Positions 1 through 6,369 are shown, numbered from the stretch's first letter. The stretch is DNA of 7,207 nt from Bryobacterales bacterium (GCA_003132865.1 PKYZ01000388.1:1-7207); one strand, 5' to 3'. Numbers and translations are program-made. Notes: generated from the letters alone by a model not told the origin.

Positions 1-1204
1 GGGTGGTCTTGCCCGCGCCGGTATGGCCCACCACGGCGATGGTTTCGCCAGGCTCGACCGTGAAGCTCACGTCGCGCAGCACCCAGTCTTCGTCCTTGTA
101 GGCGAACCACACGCCATCGAACTCGATGCGCGCCGAGACCGGCGCCGGCCGCGGATTGGGCGGCGGCAGGATTCCGGCCTGTGTGTCCAGCAGCTTGAAG
201 ATGCGTTCGGCCGACGCCATGGCGCCTTGCAGGATGTTGTATTTCTCGCTCAGGTCCTGGATGGGGCGGAAGAAGCGCAGCCCGTACTGCAGGAACGCCA
301 CCACTACGCCGAGTGTGAGGAGGCCGCGCTGGACGCGGAAGCCGCCATAGGTCAGGATGCCTGCCAGCGTCAGCATCGACAGGAACTCCACCACCGGATA
401 GAACCAGCCGTAGGCCAGGATGGCGTCCTTGTAGGCGTCCATGTGCTCGCGATTGACGCCGTCGAACTCCTGCCGGCTTTTGGCTTCCCGGTTGAAGAGC
501 TGCAGCACCACGATGCCGGTGACATGCTCCTACAGGTAGGAGTTGATCTTGGCAATGGCGATGCGGATGCGCCGGTAGCTCTGGGTGACGCTGCGCCGGA
601 ATATGGCGGTCACCAGGATCACGAGCGGCATCACGCCGAGCATCAGAGCGGTCAGCCCGGGGCTCAGTTTGAACATGATCGCCACGATGAAGCCCAGCAC
701 CAGCACATCGCCGAGGATGGTCACCAGGCCGGAAGCGAACAGATCGTTGAGCACGTCCACGTCGGTGGTGACGCGCGTGACGAGCCGGCCCACAGGGTTG
801 CGGTCGAAGAAAGCGAGATCCAGTTGCTGCAGGTGCGCCATGAGCTGCTTACGCAGATCGAACATGGCAAGCTGGCCAGTGTACTGCATCAGGTAGACTT
901 GCGCGAATTCGAAAATGAAGGTGCCCAGCAGCACGCCCAGATACAGCATGCCCACAGCCGCCAGGCCATTCCACGGGCCGGCCGGCAGATACCGATCGAT
1001 GGGCGTGGGGATGCGCGCGGGATTGGGCGCAAGATAGCGGTCCACCGCGATCTTGGTCAGCAGGGGACCAAGCACCTGCAGCACCGACTGCAACAGCAGG
1101 AAGACCAGCGAAAGCGCTACGTAGCCGCGGTATGGGCGCATGTATCCCAGCAGCCTGCGCATCAGCCGGGAATCGTATGCCTTGCCGAGGACCTCTTCTT
1201 CCAC
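1..1204 (-). pseudogene. ABC exporter half-transporter (MsbA-like permease-ATPase), interrupted by an in-frame TAG and truncated by the window edge
   Basis: Type IV ABC exporter: an inner-membrane half-transporter that would dimerise and use ATP to export a lipid, drug or peptide; the substrate cannot be told. Numbering from GTG at 1204, predicted membrane helices lie near residues 28-50, 82-104, 158-178, 183-203, 265-287 and 295-307. The motif DLAFFDRNPVGRLVTRV (129-145) is typical of the family. An A-loop Tyr (FAY, 367-369) precedes Walker A GHTGAGKTT at 393-401. Signature, Walker B and H-loop lie beyond the window. Codon 225 (532-530) is TAG, within INSYL-stop-EHVTGIVVLQLFNRE; relatives read LQEH(V/I)TG there, so CAG became TAG. 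The frame downstream is open to base 1. The GTG start is chosen because EEEVLGKAYDSRLMRRLL matches the family N-terminus and it follows the phosphatase stop by 10 nt; an upstream in-frame ATG at 1321 would read through the phosphatase gene. Family identity is secure; true pseudogene versus sequence error is open. Confidence 0.85.
530..532 (-). other. In-frame amber stop inside the ABC exporter
   Basis: The plus strand reads CTA, so the minus strand reads TAG directly after codons for INSYL. A single G at 532 on the plus strand would give CAG (Gln), the residue expected in the LQEH(V/I)TG segment of MsbA-type exporters. No second lesion is visible between here and base 1. Translation ending here would leave 224 residues with four membrane helices and no ATPase domain. 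Confidence 0.9.
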
Positions 1205-1214
1205 TCTTTTCAGT

Positions 1215-1808
1215 TTAGCGTGGCGATTGTGGCGGAGCGGGCGGCGGAGCGGGCGGCAGCGCGGGCGGCGCATTGGCGGCACCGGCGGCATGGAAGGCCA
1301 GCACGTAGCGTTGCATGCCAAACTCGATCCAGCTCATTCCGTACGACACGGCTTCGTGCAGGGCCCTCCGATTAGTCCAGCCATCGTGTGTGATGCGGTA
1401 GCAGGCGATGACTGTGCCGGTGCGGTCCGCCCCCCGGCGGCAGTGCATGAATACGGGGCTCGCGGAGTCGTCCACCAAACTGAGCGCCTTCGAGATCTGG
1501 TTATCGGATGGCGCATGGACGCCGCTGAGCGGCAGGTTGACATAATGCATTCCGGCCGCCTCCACCGCCCCCTTTTCCGCCTTGCAGGAATGCTCGCTTT
1601 CCGGGCGCAGGTCGATGACGGTCTTGACTCCCAGCTTGGCCAAGCTGTCCCAACCTTCGCCATTGGGTTGCGCGCCACGGTAGATGCGCTCGTTCACCTG
1701 GTGAAAGTTAGGGACGCCCGGCGCAGGCGCGCCAGCGGCCCATACAGGGATGGATAGGGCGGCATGGCTGGCGATAACCAGCAGTGCCATCCCGCGCATG
1801 ATTTGCAT
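1215..1808 (-). CDS. Predicted secreted dual-specificity/tyrosine phosphatase with proline-rich C-terminus
   Basis: Cysteine-dependent phosphatase of the DSP/PTP superfamily, likely removing phosphate from Tyr/Ser/Thr or from a small phosphorylated molecule outside the cytoplasm. The CX5R P-loop HCRRGADRTG is at residues 122-131 (nucleophile Cys123, phosphate-binding Arg129). Upstream beta strands RIYRGAQP (41-48) and VKTVIDLRPE (61-70) match the usual entry into this fold. Residues 1-25 form a signal peptide with a hydrophobic core and a likely cleavage near VWA-AG. The core ends near 174 and is followed by an Ala/Pro tail (about 175-197) built from a 12-bp DNA repeat. ATGs at codons 1, 4 and 7 (1808, 1799, 1790) are all possible starts, and none has a clear Shine-Dalgarno sequence. 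The stop lies 10 nt before the GTG of the ABC exporter, suggesting one transcript. Exact substrate unknown. Confidence 0.85.
   Translation of the reverse strand: MQIMRGMALLVIASHAALSIPVWAAGAPAPGVPNFHQVNERIYRGAQPNGEGWDSLAKLGVKTVIDLRPESEHSCKAEKGAVEAAGMHYVNLPLSGVHAPSDNQISKALSLVDDSASPVFMHCRRGADRTGTVIACYRITHDGWTNRRALHEAVSYGMSWIEFGMQRYVLAFHAAGAANAPPALPPAPPPAPPQSPR
1231..1266. repeat. Three tandem 12-bp units encoding the Pro/Ala tail
   Basis: Units at 1231-1242 and 1243-1254 are identical (GGCGGAGCGGGC). The third, 1255-1266 (GGCAGCGCGGGC), differs at two bases. On the minus strand they encode the PAPP-type repeats at the phosphatase C-terminus. The 12-bp length keeps frame, so copy number can vary without disrupting the gene. 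Confidence 0.9.
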
Positions 1809-1821
1809 TGGAAGCCGAACC

Positions 1822-1827
1822 TATAAT
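1822..1827 (+). promoter_or_regulatory. Possible -10 box (TATAAT) for the 1963-2556 gene
   Basis: A perfect TATAAT lies in the 154-bp gap between divergent genes. A start site near 1834 would give a leader of about 130 nt. The expected -35 region (about 1799-1804, TGATTT) is a poor match, so the call rests on the -10 alone. The complement offers TATAGG (1825-1820) with CTGTCC 17 bp upstream, a weak candidate for the phosphatase gene on the minus strand. Confidence 0.35.
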
Positions 1828-1868
1828 CAGCATAGCACCGGCGGACAGGCCGATGATCCGGAGGGGGT

Positions 1869-1902
1869 GCCCCGGGGCGGCCGCGGACCAGGGAGTCCGC
1901 CC
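1869..1902 (+). other. GC-rich leader with competing hairpins upstream of the DUF5666-like gene
   Basis: A perfect palindrome GCCCCGGGGC lies at 1869-1878. A 6-bp stem pairs GCGGAC (1883-1888) with GTCCGC (1895-1900) around a 6-nt loop. An alternative stem pairs GGGCGG (1875-1880) with CCGCCC (1897-1902) and cannot form together with the first. No T-run follows and I recognise no riboswitch class. It may be a structured 5' UTR or simply GC-rich sequence. Confidence 0.35.
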
Positions 1903-1950
1903 TGCTTCCACACCCGGTTGATCACGCGCCAGCAGGTGTATGTTGGTAAC

Positions 1951-1955
1951 AAGGA
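1951..1955 (+). promoter_or_regulatory. Ribosome binding site AAGGA deciding the start at 1963
   Basis: AAGGA lies 7 nt before the ATG at 1963. It favours that start over the in-frame ATG at 1750, which would overlap the phosphatase gene on the other strand and place a signal peptide in mid-protein. Confidence 0.7.
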
Positions 1956-1962
1956 AAGTGAG

Positions 1963-2556
1963 ATGCGGACATTCATTTTGGCGTTCGCCGCAACCGGTCT
2001 GTTGATAGCTCAGAAGCCGCAGGTGCCCCTGTTGGAGGTCCTCATCGGGCAATTGATTGCCGTATCGGGCGACAGGATTGAAGTGGGGGACGCGGACGGA
2101 ACTCACGTCCTCTATTCCGACGCTGCCAGCGCGATTTGGCGTGGTAAGGATTATCACGATTTCTCCGTGCTCCGGCCCGGCGACGAGGTCGCAATAGCCT
2201 ACCGGAACGACGCTCAATCGCGCGCGGTGGTGATTGACCTCTCGGCGAACATCGACAAAGTGGAAGGCCGCATCACGCGAGTTGGCCGCGACGGATTCCA
2301 GGTGGACGAAAACTATAACGCGGCGCCGGATTCGGGCTACCGCCGCGGATTGCGCGAAATCGTTTACGATTCCGGCACGACGTGGGCCGACAGCCTGGCA
2401 GAGGACCTGAAAGCTGGCCGCGACGTCTTCGTTATCGGCTTGAAACTCCCCGGCGGTAAGCTGGAGGCCACGCGGGTCACCGTCTATGAAGGCCAAGCGC
2501 CGGTGCGCATGGGGACATCGTCGCGGTGCATCGGGCCGGCGAAGGAGGCGCACTGA
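1963..2556 (+). CDS. Secreted protein with two tandem DUF5666-like beta domains, function unknown
   Basis: A 197-residue protein with an N-terminal signal peptide (about 1-16, hydrophobic core FILAFAATGLLIA). Two units of similar layout follow. Unit 1 (about 27-94) contains GQLIAVSGDRIEV, then LRPGDEVAIAY, then SRAVVIDL. Unit 2 (about 98-176) contains EGRITRVGRDGFQV, then LKAGRDVFVIGL, then GGKLEATRVTVYE. The pattern G-x-(I/V)-x-x-V-x-x-(D/R), then a (L/R)-x-G-(D/R)-x-V strand, then an A-x-x-(V/I) strand is what DUF5666-type small beta-barrel domains show; I assign it by pattern only. The role of DUF5666 proteins is not established and no catalytic residues are apparent. The start at 1963 is chosen for its AAGGA site and signal peptide. 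The gene is divergent from the phosphatase and convergent with the sigma factor, so probably monocistronic. Confidence 0.75.
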   Translation: MRTFILAFAATGLLIAQKPQVPLLEVLIGQLIAVSGDRIEVGDADGTHVLYSDAASAIWRGKDYHDFSVLRPGDEVAIAYRNDAQSRAVVIDLSANIDKVEGRITRVGRDGFQVDENYNAAPDSGYRRGLREIVYDSGTTWADSLAEDLKAGRDVFVIGLKLPGGKLEATRVTVYEGQAPVRMGTSSRCIGPAKEAH

Positions 2557-2563
2557 CCACGCG

Positions 2564-2584
2564 CGGCCGCCTGAAAGGCGGCCG
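2564..2584 (+). terminator. Perfect 9-bp hairpin after the DUF5666-like gene
   Basis: CGGCCGCCT (2564-2572) pairs perfectly with AGGCGGCCG (2576-2584) around a GAA loop, starting 8 nt after the stop codon. The U-tract is missing (TTGACA follows), so this is a terminator-like structure rather than a canonical intrinsic terminator. As a palindrome it could act on both converging transcripts. Confidence 0.55.
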
Positions 2585-2586
2585 TT

Positions 2587-2604
2587 GACAGGCTGAAGCC
2601 TGTC
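2587..2604. repeat. Short palindrome (GACAGGCT-GA-AGCCTGTC), possible dispersed repeat and bidirectional terminator
   Basis: An 8-bp perfect inverted repeat sits 2 nt after the preceding hairpin and ends 5 nt before the complement of the sigma-factor stop codon (2610-2612). The right arm plus flank, AAGCCTGTCCCACC (2596-2609), recurs at 4934-4947 with two mismatches. Its position between convergent stop codons suits a terminator or a REP-like element; no T-run is present. Confidence 0.55.
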
Positions 2605-2609
2605 CCACC

Positions 2610-4160
2610 TTACGTCAGCAGGCTACGCAGGCGGCGGACGCTCTCCGGCCGGCGCAGTTTGCGCAGCGCTCTCAATTCGATCTGGCGCACCCGCTCGCGG
2701 GTGACGTCGAGGCCCGCGCCAATCTCCTCAAGGGTATGCTCGCGCCCGCAACCCACACCGAAGCGCAGCCGGAGCACCTGTTCTTCCCGCGGAACCAGCG
2801 TTTGCAGGAAGGCGGAAGTCTCGTCCTGCACCTCGGAGGCAAGCACCGAATCGGCCGGAGAAGCGCTCCCGCGATCCGCAATCAGTTCGCCCAGCGTGGA
2901 CACCTCGTCCGAGCCGATGGGCGTATCCAATGAGATGGGTTCGCGCGAAATGATTCTCAGCTTACCGACCTTGTCGCCGGTGGTCTTCATCTGGGCGGCC
3001 AACTCGGCGTCCTCGGGCGGCCGGCCCAACTCCCGCTCCAGTTGCCGGGAAGCGCGGAAGAACTTGTTGAGCTGATCGTTCATGTGGATGGGAATCCGGA
3101 TGGTGCGGGCCTGCTCGCCGAGGGCTCGCGAGACAGACTGCATCACCCACCAGGTGGCATAGGTGGAGAACTTGAATCCGCGGCTGTAGTCGAACTTCTC
3201 AGCCGCCCGCATCAGACCCAAGCTGCCTTCCTGCACCAGGTCGAGCAGGTGCAGCCCTCTGTTCATATAGCGCTTGGCCACCGAGACCACCAGGCGAAGA
3301 TTCGCGTTCACCAAATCGGCCTTGGCTTGTTGCGCTTCCCGCTCGCCATGGCGGATCCTCCGCAACGTGGATTGTAACTCGGCGTGCGTGGCCCCGGCGA
3401 CGGTTTCGAGCTTTCGAATCTCACCGCGCAGCACTCGCGCGCAGACCTGGGCATCGCGCCCGGACGCCGGCTCGATGTGCTTCAGTTCGCGGTCGAGCCG
3501 CTCCAATTCCGATGCGCGCCGTTCCAGTTCATTGGTGAACTCGCTCCATTGATCCTGACGAAAGGGGATCTGGCGGATGTGCTGCGCCACGGTGACTCTG
3601 GCCCGCTTGAGCCGGCCCGACAACTGGTGGCGCAACGCGCGATCGCCGGCGGGCGCCACCGCCAGCCATTGTTCGATCTGCCGCAGTTTGGCGTATTGGC
3701 GCTTCACGCGGGCAAAGTGAGCGGTGAATCCGGCGCGGCGTTGGCGGTCGGCGGCGCTGCCATCCTCCACGTCGCCGCGCTCGATCAACCCGTCCAGTTC
3801 CACCACGCCAGCCCCGATTTGGGCCAGTAGTTCCACCACCCGTTGTTGAACCAGCGCGGATCGGCTGATGGCCCTTTCGCGGCGAATCTTGCCGCGCTCC
3901 ATGCGGCGGGCAAGTTCAACCTCCTGGGCGCGCGTGAGCAGAGGAACCGAGCCGATTTCGCGCAGGTAACGCCTTACCGAATCGTCGCGATCCGGGAAGG
4001 ACGGGGCGGGTTCCTCGAGGGCCGCGGGCTGCTCGAAACCCACAGCATCATCGTCCAGTGAAATCCCCAGCGCTACGCTCACGTCCGGATCCGCCGCGTG
4101 CAAGGGTGCGTCAAACTGGGTGCCCTCACCCACCTGCATTTGGTAGCTCGATATCATCAT
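2610..4160 (-). CDS. RNA polymerase sigma factor, RpoD/SigA-like sigma70 family (group 1 or 2)
   Basis: Directs core RNA polymerase to promoters. In the 516-residue product region 1.2 spans about 59-90 (VRRYLREIGSVPLLTRAQEV). A charged helical non-conserved region runs about 91-275. Region 2 covers about 283-357 (NANLRLVVSVAKRYMNRG, then FKFSTYATWW), region 3 about 360-435 with the 3.2 loop EPISLDTPIGSDE (407-419), and region 4 about 450-510 with helix-turn-helix TLEEIGAGLDVTRERVRQIE. No recognisable region 1.1 is present. In region 2.4, E. coli WWIRQAITR reads WWVMQSVSR: Arg436 is Met, Thr440 is Ser, Gln437 and Arg441 are kept. ATG at 4160 is preferred over the longer in-frame start at 4205 because purine-rich GGGAG/GAGGGG precedes it. 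No symbol is given because it may be a paralogue rather than the housekeeping factor. I saw no convincing promoter in 4161-4366. Confidence 0.92.
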   Translation of the reverse strand: MMISSYQMQVGEGTQFDAPLHAADPDVSVALGISLDDDAVGFEQPAALEEPAPSFPDRDDSVRRYLREIGSVPLLTRAQEVELARRMERGKIRRERAISRSALVQQRVVELLAQIGAGVVELDGLIERGDVEDGSAADRQRRAGFTAHFARVKRQYAKLRQIEQWLAVAPAGDRALRHQLSGRLKRARVTVAQHIRQIPFRQDQWSEFTNELERRASELERLDRELKHIEPASGRDAQVCARVLRGEIRKLETVAGATHAELQSTLRRIRHGEREAQQAKADLVNANLRLVVSVAKRYMNRGLHLLDLVQEGSLGLMRAAEKFDYSRGFKFSTYATWWVMQSVSRALGEQARTIRIPIHMNDQLNKFFRASRQLERELGRPPEDAELAAQMKTTGDKVGKLRIISREPISLDTPIGSDEVSTLGELIADRGSASPADSVLASEVQDETSAFLQTLVPREEQVLRLRFGVGCGREHTLEEIGAGLDVTRERVRQIELRALRKLRRPESVRRLRSLLT

Positions 4161-4327
4161 GCCCCTCAACTCCCTCTCCCCACCCCCTGATGGGGCTAAA
4201 ATCACGCATCATCAGCAGCTTGCAGCGGTTGAGCGGGCAGACCTACGGCCCTGCGAACTGGAACGGTCCCACTCAAAACCCTTGTTTGCTGAGATTGCAC
4301 GCGAGGATGTGCAGTTTAAGGGCCAAC

Positions 4328-4347
4328 CTTGCCCAAGATGGGGCAAG
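4328..4347 (-). terminator. Terminator-like 7-bp hairpin after the helical protein gene
   Basis: CTTGCCC (4328-4334) pairs perfectly with GGGCAAG (4341-4347) around a 6-nt loop, beginning 19 nt past the stop codon of the minus-strand gene ending at 4367. The sequence after it on the minus strand lacks a clear U-run, so termination is inferred from position and pairing only. Confidence 0.45.
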
Positions 4348-4366
4348 ATGGCGGCAGCGCGGGGGC

Positions 4367-4852
4367 CTACTTGGCGCGGGCCGCGGTCTCGGCCTTGCGG
4401 ACGGCCTTTTCGCGCAGATTGTAGGCGTCAATGGCCACCTGCGAGGCCTCCCGCGCCATGCTGGTGCTCAATCGCCTTTCGGCTTCGTCGAACATCGCCT
4501 CCGCTTCCATCCTGACGCGGTAGGCCTCGTCATCGGTCTCCTTCAGCTTCTGCGCCACGGCCTTGATCTTGGGATCGACGTCCGCGGCCTCTTTTTTGGC
4601 CTTCTCGTATTTTCGCTTCGCGGGCGCGCCACCCTCGGCCAGCGCCGATTCCGCCGCCAGCTCGGCGTAGGCCTTTTGCAGGTCGTCGTTCCAGGCGCTC
4701 TTGACGTCCTTTTCCAGTTCGTCGAAGGCTTCCCAGGCTATGTCGGCCGTCTGCCGCACCCTTTTCTTTTCCATGAGCCATTTCCAGACGCCCCAATTCT
4801 TGGCGACTTCCAGAAGCGACTTGGCATCTTCTACTTGGACGAGTTTGCGCAT
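4367..4852 (-). CDS. Small charged all-helical protein, function unknown
   Basis: A 161-residue protein I do not recognise. No signal peptide or membrane span is visible, so it is probably cytoplasmic. Residues 1-30 hold a Trp-containing segment (VAKNWGVWKWLMEKK). The remainder is rich in Ala, Glu, Lys and Arg with almost no Pro or Gly except a short break around AEGGAPAK, consistent with long amphipathic helices or coiled coils (for example DIAWEAFDELEKDVKSAW and REKAVRKAETAARAK). The ATG at 4852 is preferred over an in-frame TTG two codons upstream (4858); neither has a strong Shine-Dalgarno sequence. A TTGACT/GATACT promoter lies just upstream and a hairpin just downstream, so it looks monocistronic and genuinely expressed. 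Coding is further supported by an uninterrupted frame with plausible helical composition. Confidence 0.7.
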   Translation of the reverse strand: MRKLVQVEDAKSLLEVAKNWGVWKWLMEKKRVRQTADIAWEAFDELEKDVKSAWNDDLQKAYAELAAESALAEGGAPAKRKYEKAKKEAADVDPKIKAVAQKLKETDDEAYRVRMEAEAMFDEAERRLSTSMAREASQVAIDAYNLREKAVRKAETAARAK

Positions 4853-4870
4853 AAGCAAGAGTCTGCTGAC

Positions 4871-4899
4871 AGTATCCGTAAGGTGCGCGGCGAAGTCAA
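4871..4899 (-). promoter_or_regulatory. Sigma70-type promoter for the helical protein gene
   Basis: On the minus strand TTGACT (4899-4894, 5 of 6 to TTGACA) is followed after exactly 17 bp by GATACT (4876-4871, 4 of 6 to TATAAT). Transcription would begin near 4864, giving a leader of only about a dozen nucleotides before the ATG at 4852, in keeping with the absence of a clear ribosome binding site. Confidence 0.6.
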
Positions 4900-4906
4900 C
4901 CTGGGG

Positions 4907-4924
4907 GCGCGGCCTGCGCGGCCT
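4907..4924. repeat. Tandem 9-bp direct repeat (GCGCGGCCT x2)
   Basis: Two identical adjacent units at 4907-4915 and 4916-4924, immediately upstream of the TTGACT/GATACT promoter relative to its direction. They could be chance GC-rich sequence, a decayed repeat element together with 4934-4947, or a regulator site. Confidence 0.45.
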
Positions 4925-4933
4925 ACGGCTGGG

Positions 4934-4947
4934 AGGCCTGTCCTACC
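4934..4947. repeat. Second copy of the AAGCCTGTCCCACC-type repeat arm
   Basis: AGGCCTGTCCTACC matches AAGCCTGTCCCACC at 2596-2609 in 12 of 14 positions. Here the left palindrome arm is missing or degenerate, so this would be a decayed copy. It lies in the 162-bp gap between two minus-strand genes. Confidence 0.4.
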
Positions 4948-5014
4948 TGGACGATCAAAGCCCAAGTCATTGGATCTAAAGAAGGTGGTGGATGCCGTGA
5001 AATGTGGGGGGAAT

Positions 5015-6259
5015 CTATTGTTGAGACTTGTGACCGGCAGGCGCTTCGCTTGCCAACCGCTGTTCCGCGGCTGCCTCGGCGGGATGGCCGGTCAGTGTGT
5101 AGACTTCGGCCATGCCCTTATGTGGCTCCGGATCGCCTAGCCGCAGTTTCGCCGCTTGGCCGAAGTAGCGCAGCGCATCGGGATACTGGCGGGCGGCCAG
5201 GCTTTTCCGCGCCAAGACGAACGCGGTACGGTAGAGCAGATCCGCGGCTCCGGCATCCTGCCGGTTGAGTTCGTGCGCGCGGCTGAGAGCCTGGTAAGCA
5301 GGCAGATCTTCACCGAGCTTCGCGAGCACCGCGCCATAGAGGAAGTTCAATTGGAAGATGTCCGGCCACCGCTCGACGGCTTTGGCGATGGGCGCGCGGG
5401 CCTCCTCAAAGCGGCCCATTCGATAGTAGGTGAACGCCAGGTTGTACTGCATTTGCGGCCTTTCCGGGGCTAGCTCAGCCGCGCGGCGCAACGGCTCCAT
5501 AGCGGCCTCCAGGTCGCCGTGCTTGCCGTAGATGGTGCCCAGCGCGGTCAGTCGCTCGGCGTCATCCGGATCGTACAACCGCTGGCAAAACGCGCGGGCT
5601 TCGGCGCGCGGACCGATGTCCAGCTTTTGCGCGCATTCAGTGCGGAGCGCGCTCTCATCGGTGTCGCGCCGGCGCAGCTCCGCCGATTCCGCGAAGGCTT
5701 TCTTGGCTTCGTCTTCGCGACCCTGGTTCCGATACACCATCGCCAGTTGATACCGCGCCAGACTATCCCTCGGGTTCGCTTGCGCGGCTTGCTGCAACCA
5801 CTTCCCGGCCGCCGCCAGATCGCCCTGCTTGAAGCACGCCAGGCCCAGATAGTAGGCCGTATCCGGGAAAGGCGGCTTGGCGATGGCGTTAGTCAGATTG
5901 CGCACTGCGCCCGCGAAGTTCTGGTCCAGCAGGTCCAGGCGACCGAGGTAATACGAGACGTTGGGATGCTCTCCCACTTCACGACGCACGGCTTCGAATT
6001 CGCGGCGCGCCTCGACGGATTGCTTCAGCTCGAAGAGCGCTACGCCCAACGGAAATCGCGCGCGCATGACCAGCGTGGGGTCGAGGCGCAGAGCGGCGCG
6101 GAATTCGGTGACGGCTGCGTCGTAGCGGTCCTGCCTGAGTGCATCGTAGCCCTTGCCCAGGTGCGCTTCCGCTGTGTCCTCGGTTTGAGGTGCGACGGAC
6201 GGGGGGAGCGACAGCAGGGCGAGGGCGAGCGCGAGGCGCGGAGTTGCGCGGGGAGTCAC
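5015..6259 (-). CDS. Secreted TPR-repeat protein
   Basis: A 414-residue protein with an N-terminal signal peptide (RLALALALLSLPPSVAPQ, about 8-25) and then almost entirely tetratricopeptide repeats, a helical scaffold for protein-protein contacts, probably in the periplasm or at the cell surface. Clear repeats lie near 28-61 (AHLGKGYDALRQDRYDAAVT), 131-163 (YYLGLACFKQGDLAAAGKWL), 168-198, 235-266 (LGTIYGKHGDLEAAMEPLRR), 269-300 and 378-405. Weaker ones lie at about 66-99, 100-130, 303-333 and 343-375. Residues 199-234 form a less regular spacer with two cysteines (209 and 225). The start is GTG at 6259, chosen because it directly precedes the signal peptide; GGAG sits only 2 nt before it, a poor spacing. 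It is separated from the next minus-strand gene by 162 bp, so probably transcribed alone. The partner is unknown. Confidence 0.88.
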   Translation of the reverse strand: MTPRATPRLALALALLSLPPSVAPQTEDTAEAHLGKGYDALRQDRYDAAVTEFRAALRLDPTLVMRARFPLGVALFELKQSVEARREFEAVRREVGEHPNVSYYLGRLDLLDQNFAGAVRNLTNAIAKPPFPDTAYYLGLACFKQGDLAAAGKWLQQAAQANPRDSLARYQLAMVYRNQGREDEAKKAFAESAELRRRDTDESALRTECAQKLDIGPRAEARAFCQRLYDPDDAERLTALGTIYGKHGDLEAAMEPLRRAAELAPERPQMQYNLAFTYYRMGRFEEARAPIAKAVERWPDIFQLNFLYGAVLAKLGEDLPAYQALSRAHELNRQDAGAADLLYRTAFVLARKSLAARQYPDALRYFGQAAKLRLGDPEPHKGMAEVYTLTGHPAEAAAEQRLASEAPAGHKSQQ

Positions 6260-6354
6260 AACTCCAAAGGTAACCCACTTCGTCTATGCCGCAACCGACT
6301 ACCTGCCTACTTGCCCACCATCTACCTCCAGCGGATGGCAGCCACGCGATTCGG

Positions 6355-6369
6355 TATATACTTTACCAA
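6355..6369 (+). promoter_or_regulatory. Candidate -10 box predicting a leaderless mRNA
   Basis: TATACT (6357-6362, 5 of 6 to TATAAT), overlapping TATATA (6355-6360), ends 7 nt before the A of the ATG at 6369. Normal spacing would place the transcription start on or next to that A. No Shine-Dalgarno sequence precedes the ATG. The -35 position (6334-6339, GATGGC) is a poor match, so the promoter would be weak or need an activator. Confidence 0.45.

Noticed and set aside
1205..1321. N-terminal extension of the ABC exporter to an ATG at 1321
   Set aside because: The extra residues are Pro/Arg-rich out-of-frame readings of the phosphatase 3' end and repeat; family homology starts at EEEVLGKAY.
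23..1375. A 450-codon plus-strand open frame
   Set aside because: It is antisense to the ABC exporter and part of the phosphatase, is His/Gln/Ala-rich with no domain pattern, and exists because the GC-rich minus-strand codons leave few stops on the other strand.
1750..1962. N-terminal extension of the secreted DUF5666-like protein to an ATG at 1750
   Set aside because: It would overlap the phosphatase gene and its promoter region, and would bury a good signal peptide preceded by AAGGA. The ATG at 1963 is better.
4161..4205. Sigma-factor start at 4205
   Set aside because: It adds 15 residues without homology and lacks a ribosome binding site, while the ATG at 4160 has a purine-rich one.
4161..4366. 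Promoter for the sigma factor
   Set aside because: I found no -35/-10 pair of acceptable match and spacing on the minus strand; TTGAGT and ATTTTA-like stretches do not pair properly.
4058..5140. A 360-codon plus-strand open frame
   Set aside because: It runs antisense through the sigma-factor 5' end and all of the helical gene, and has no recognisable domain.
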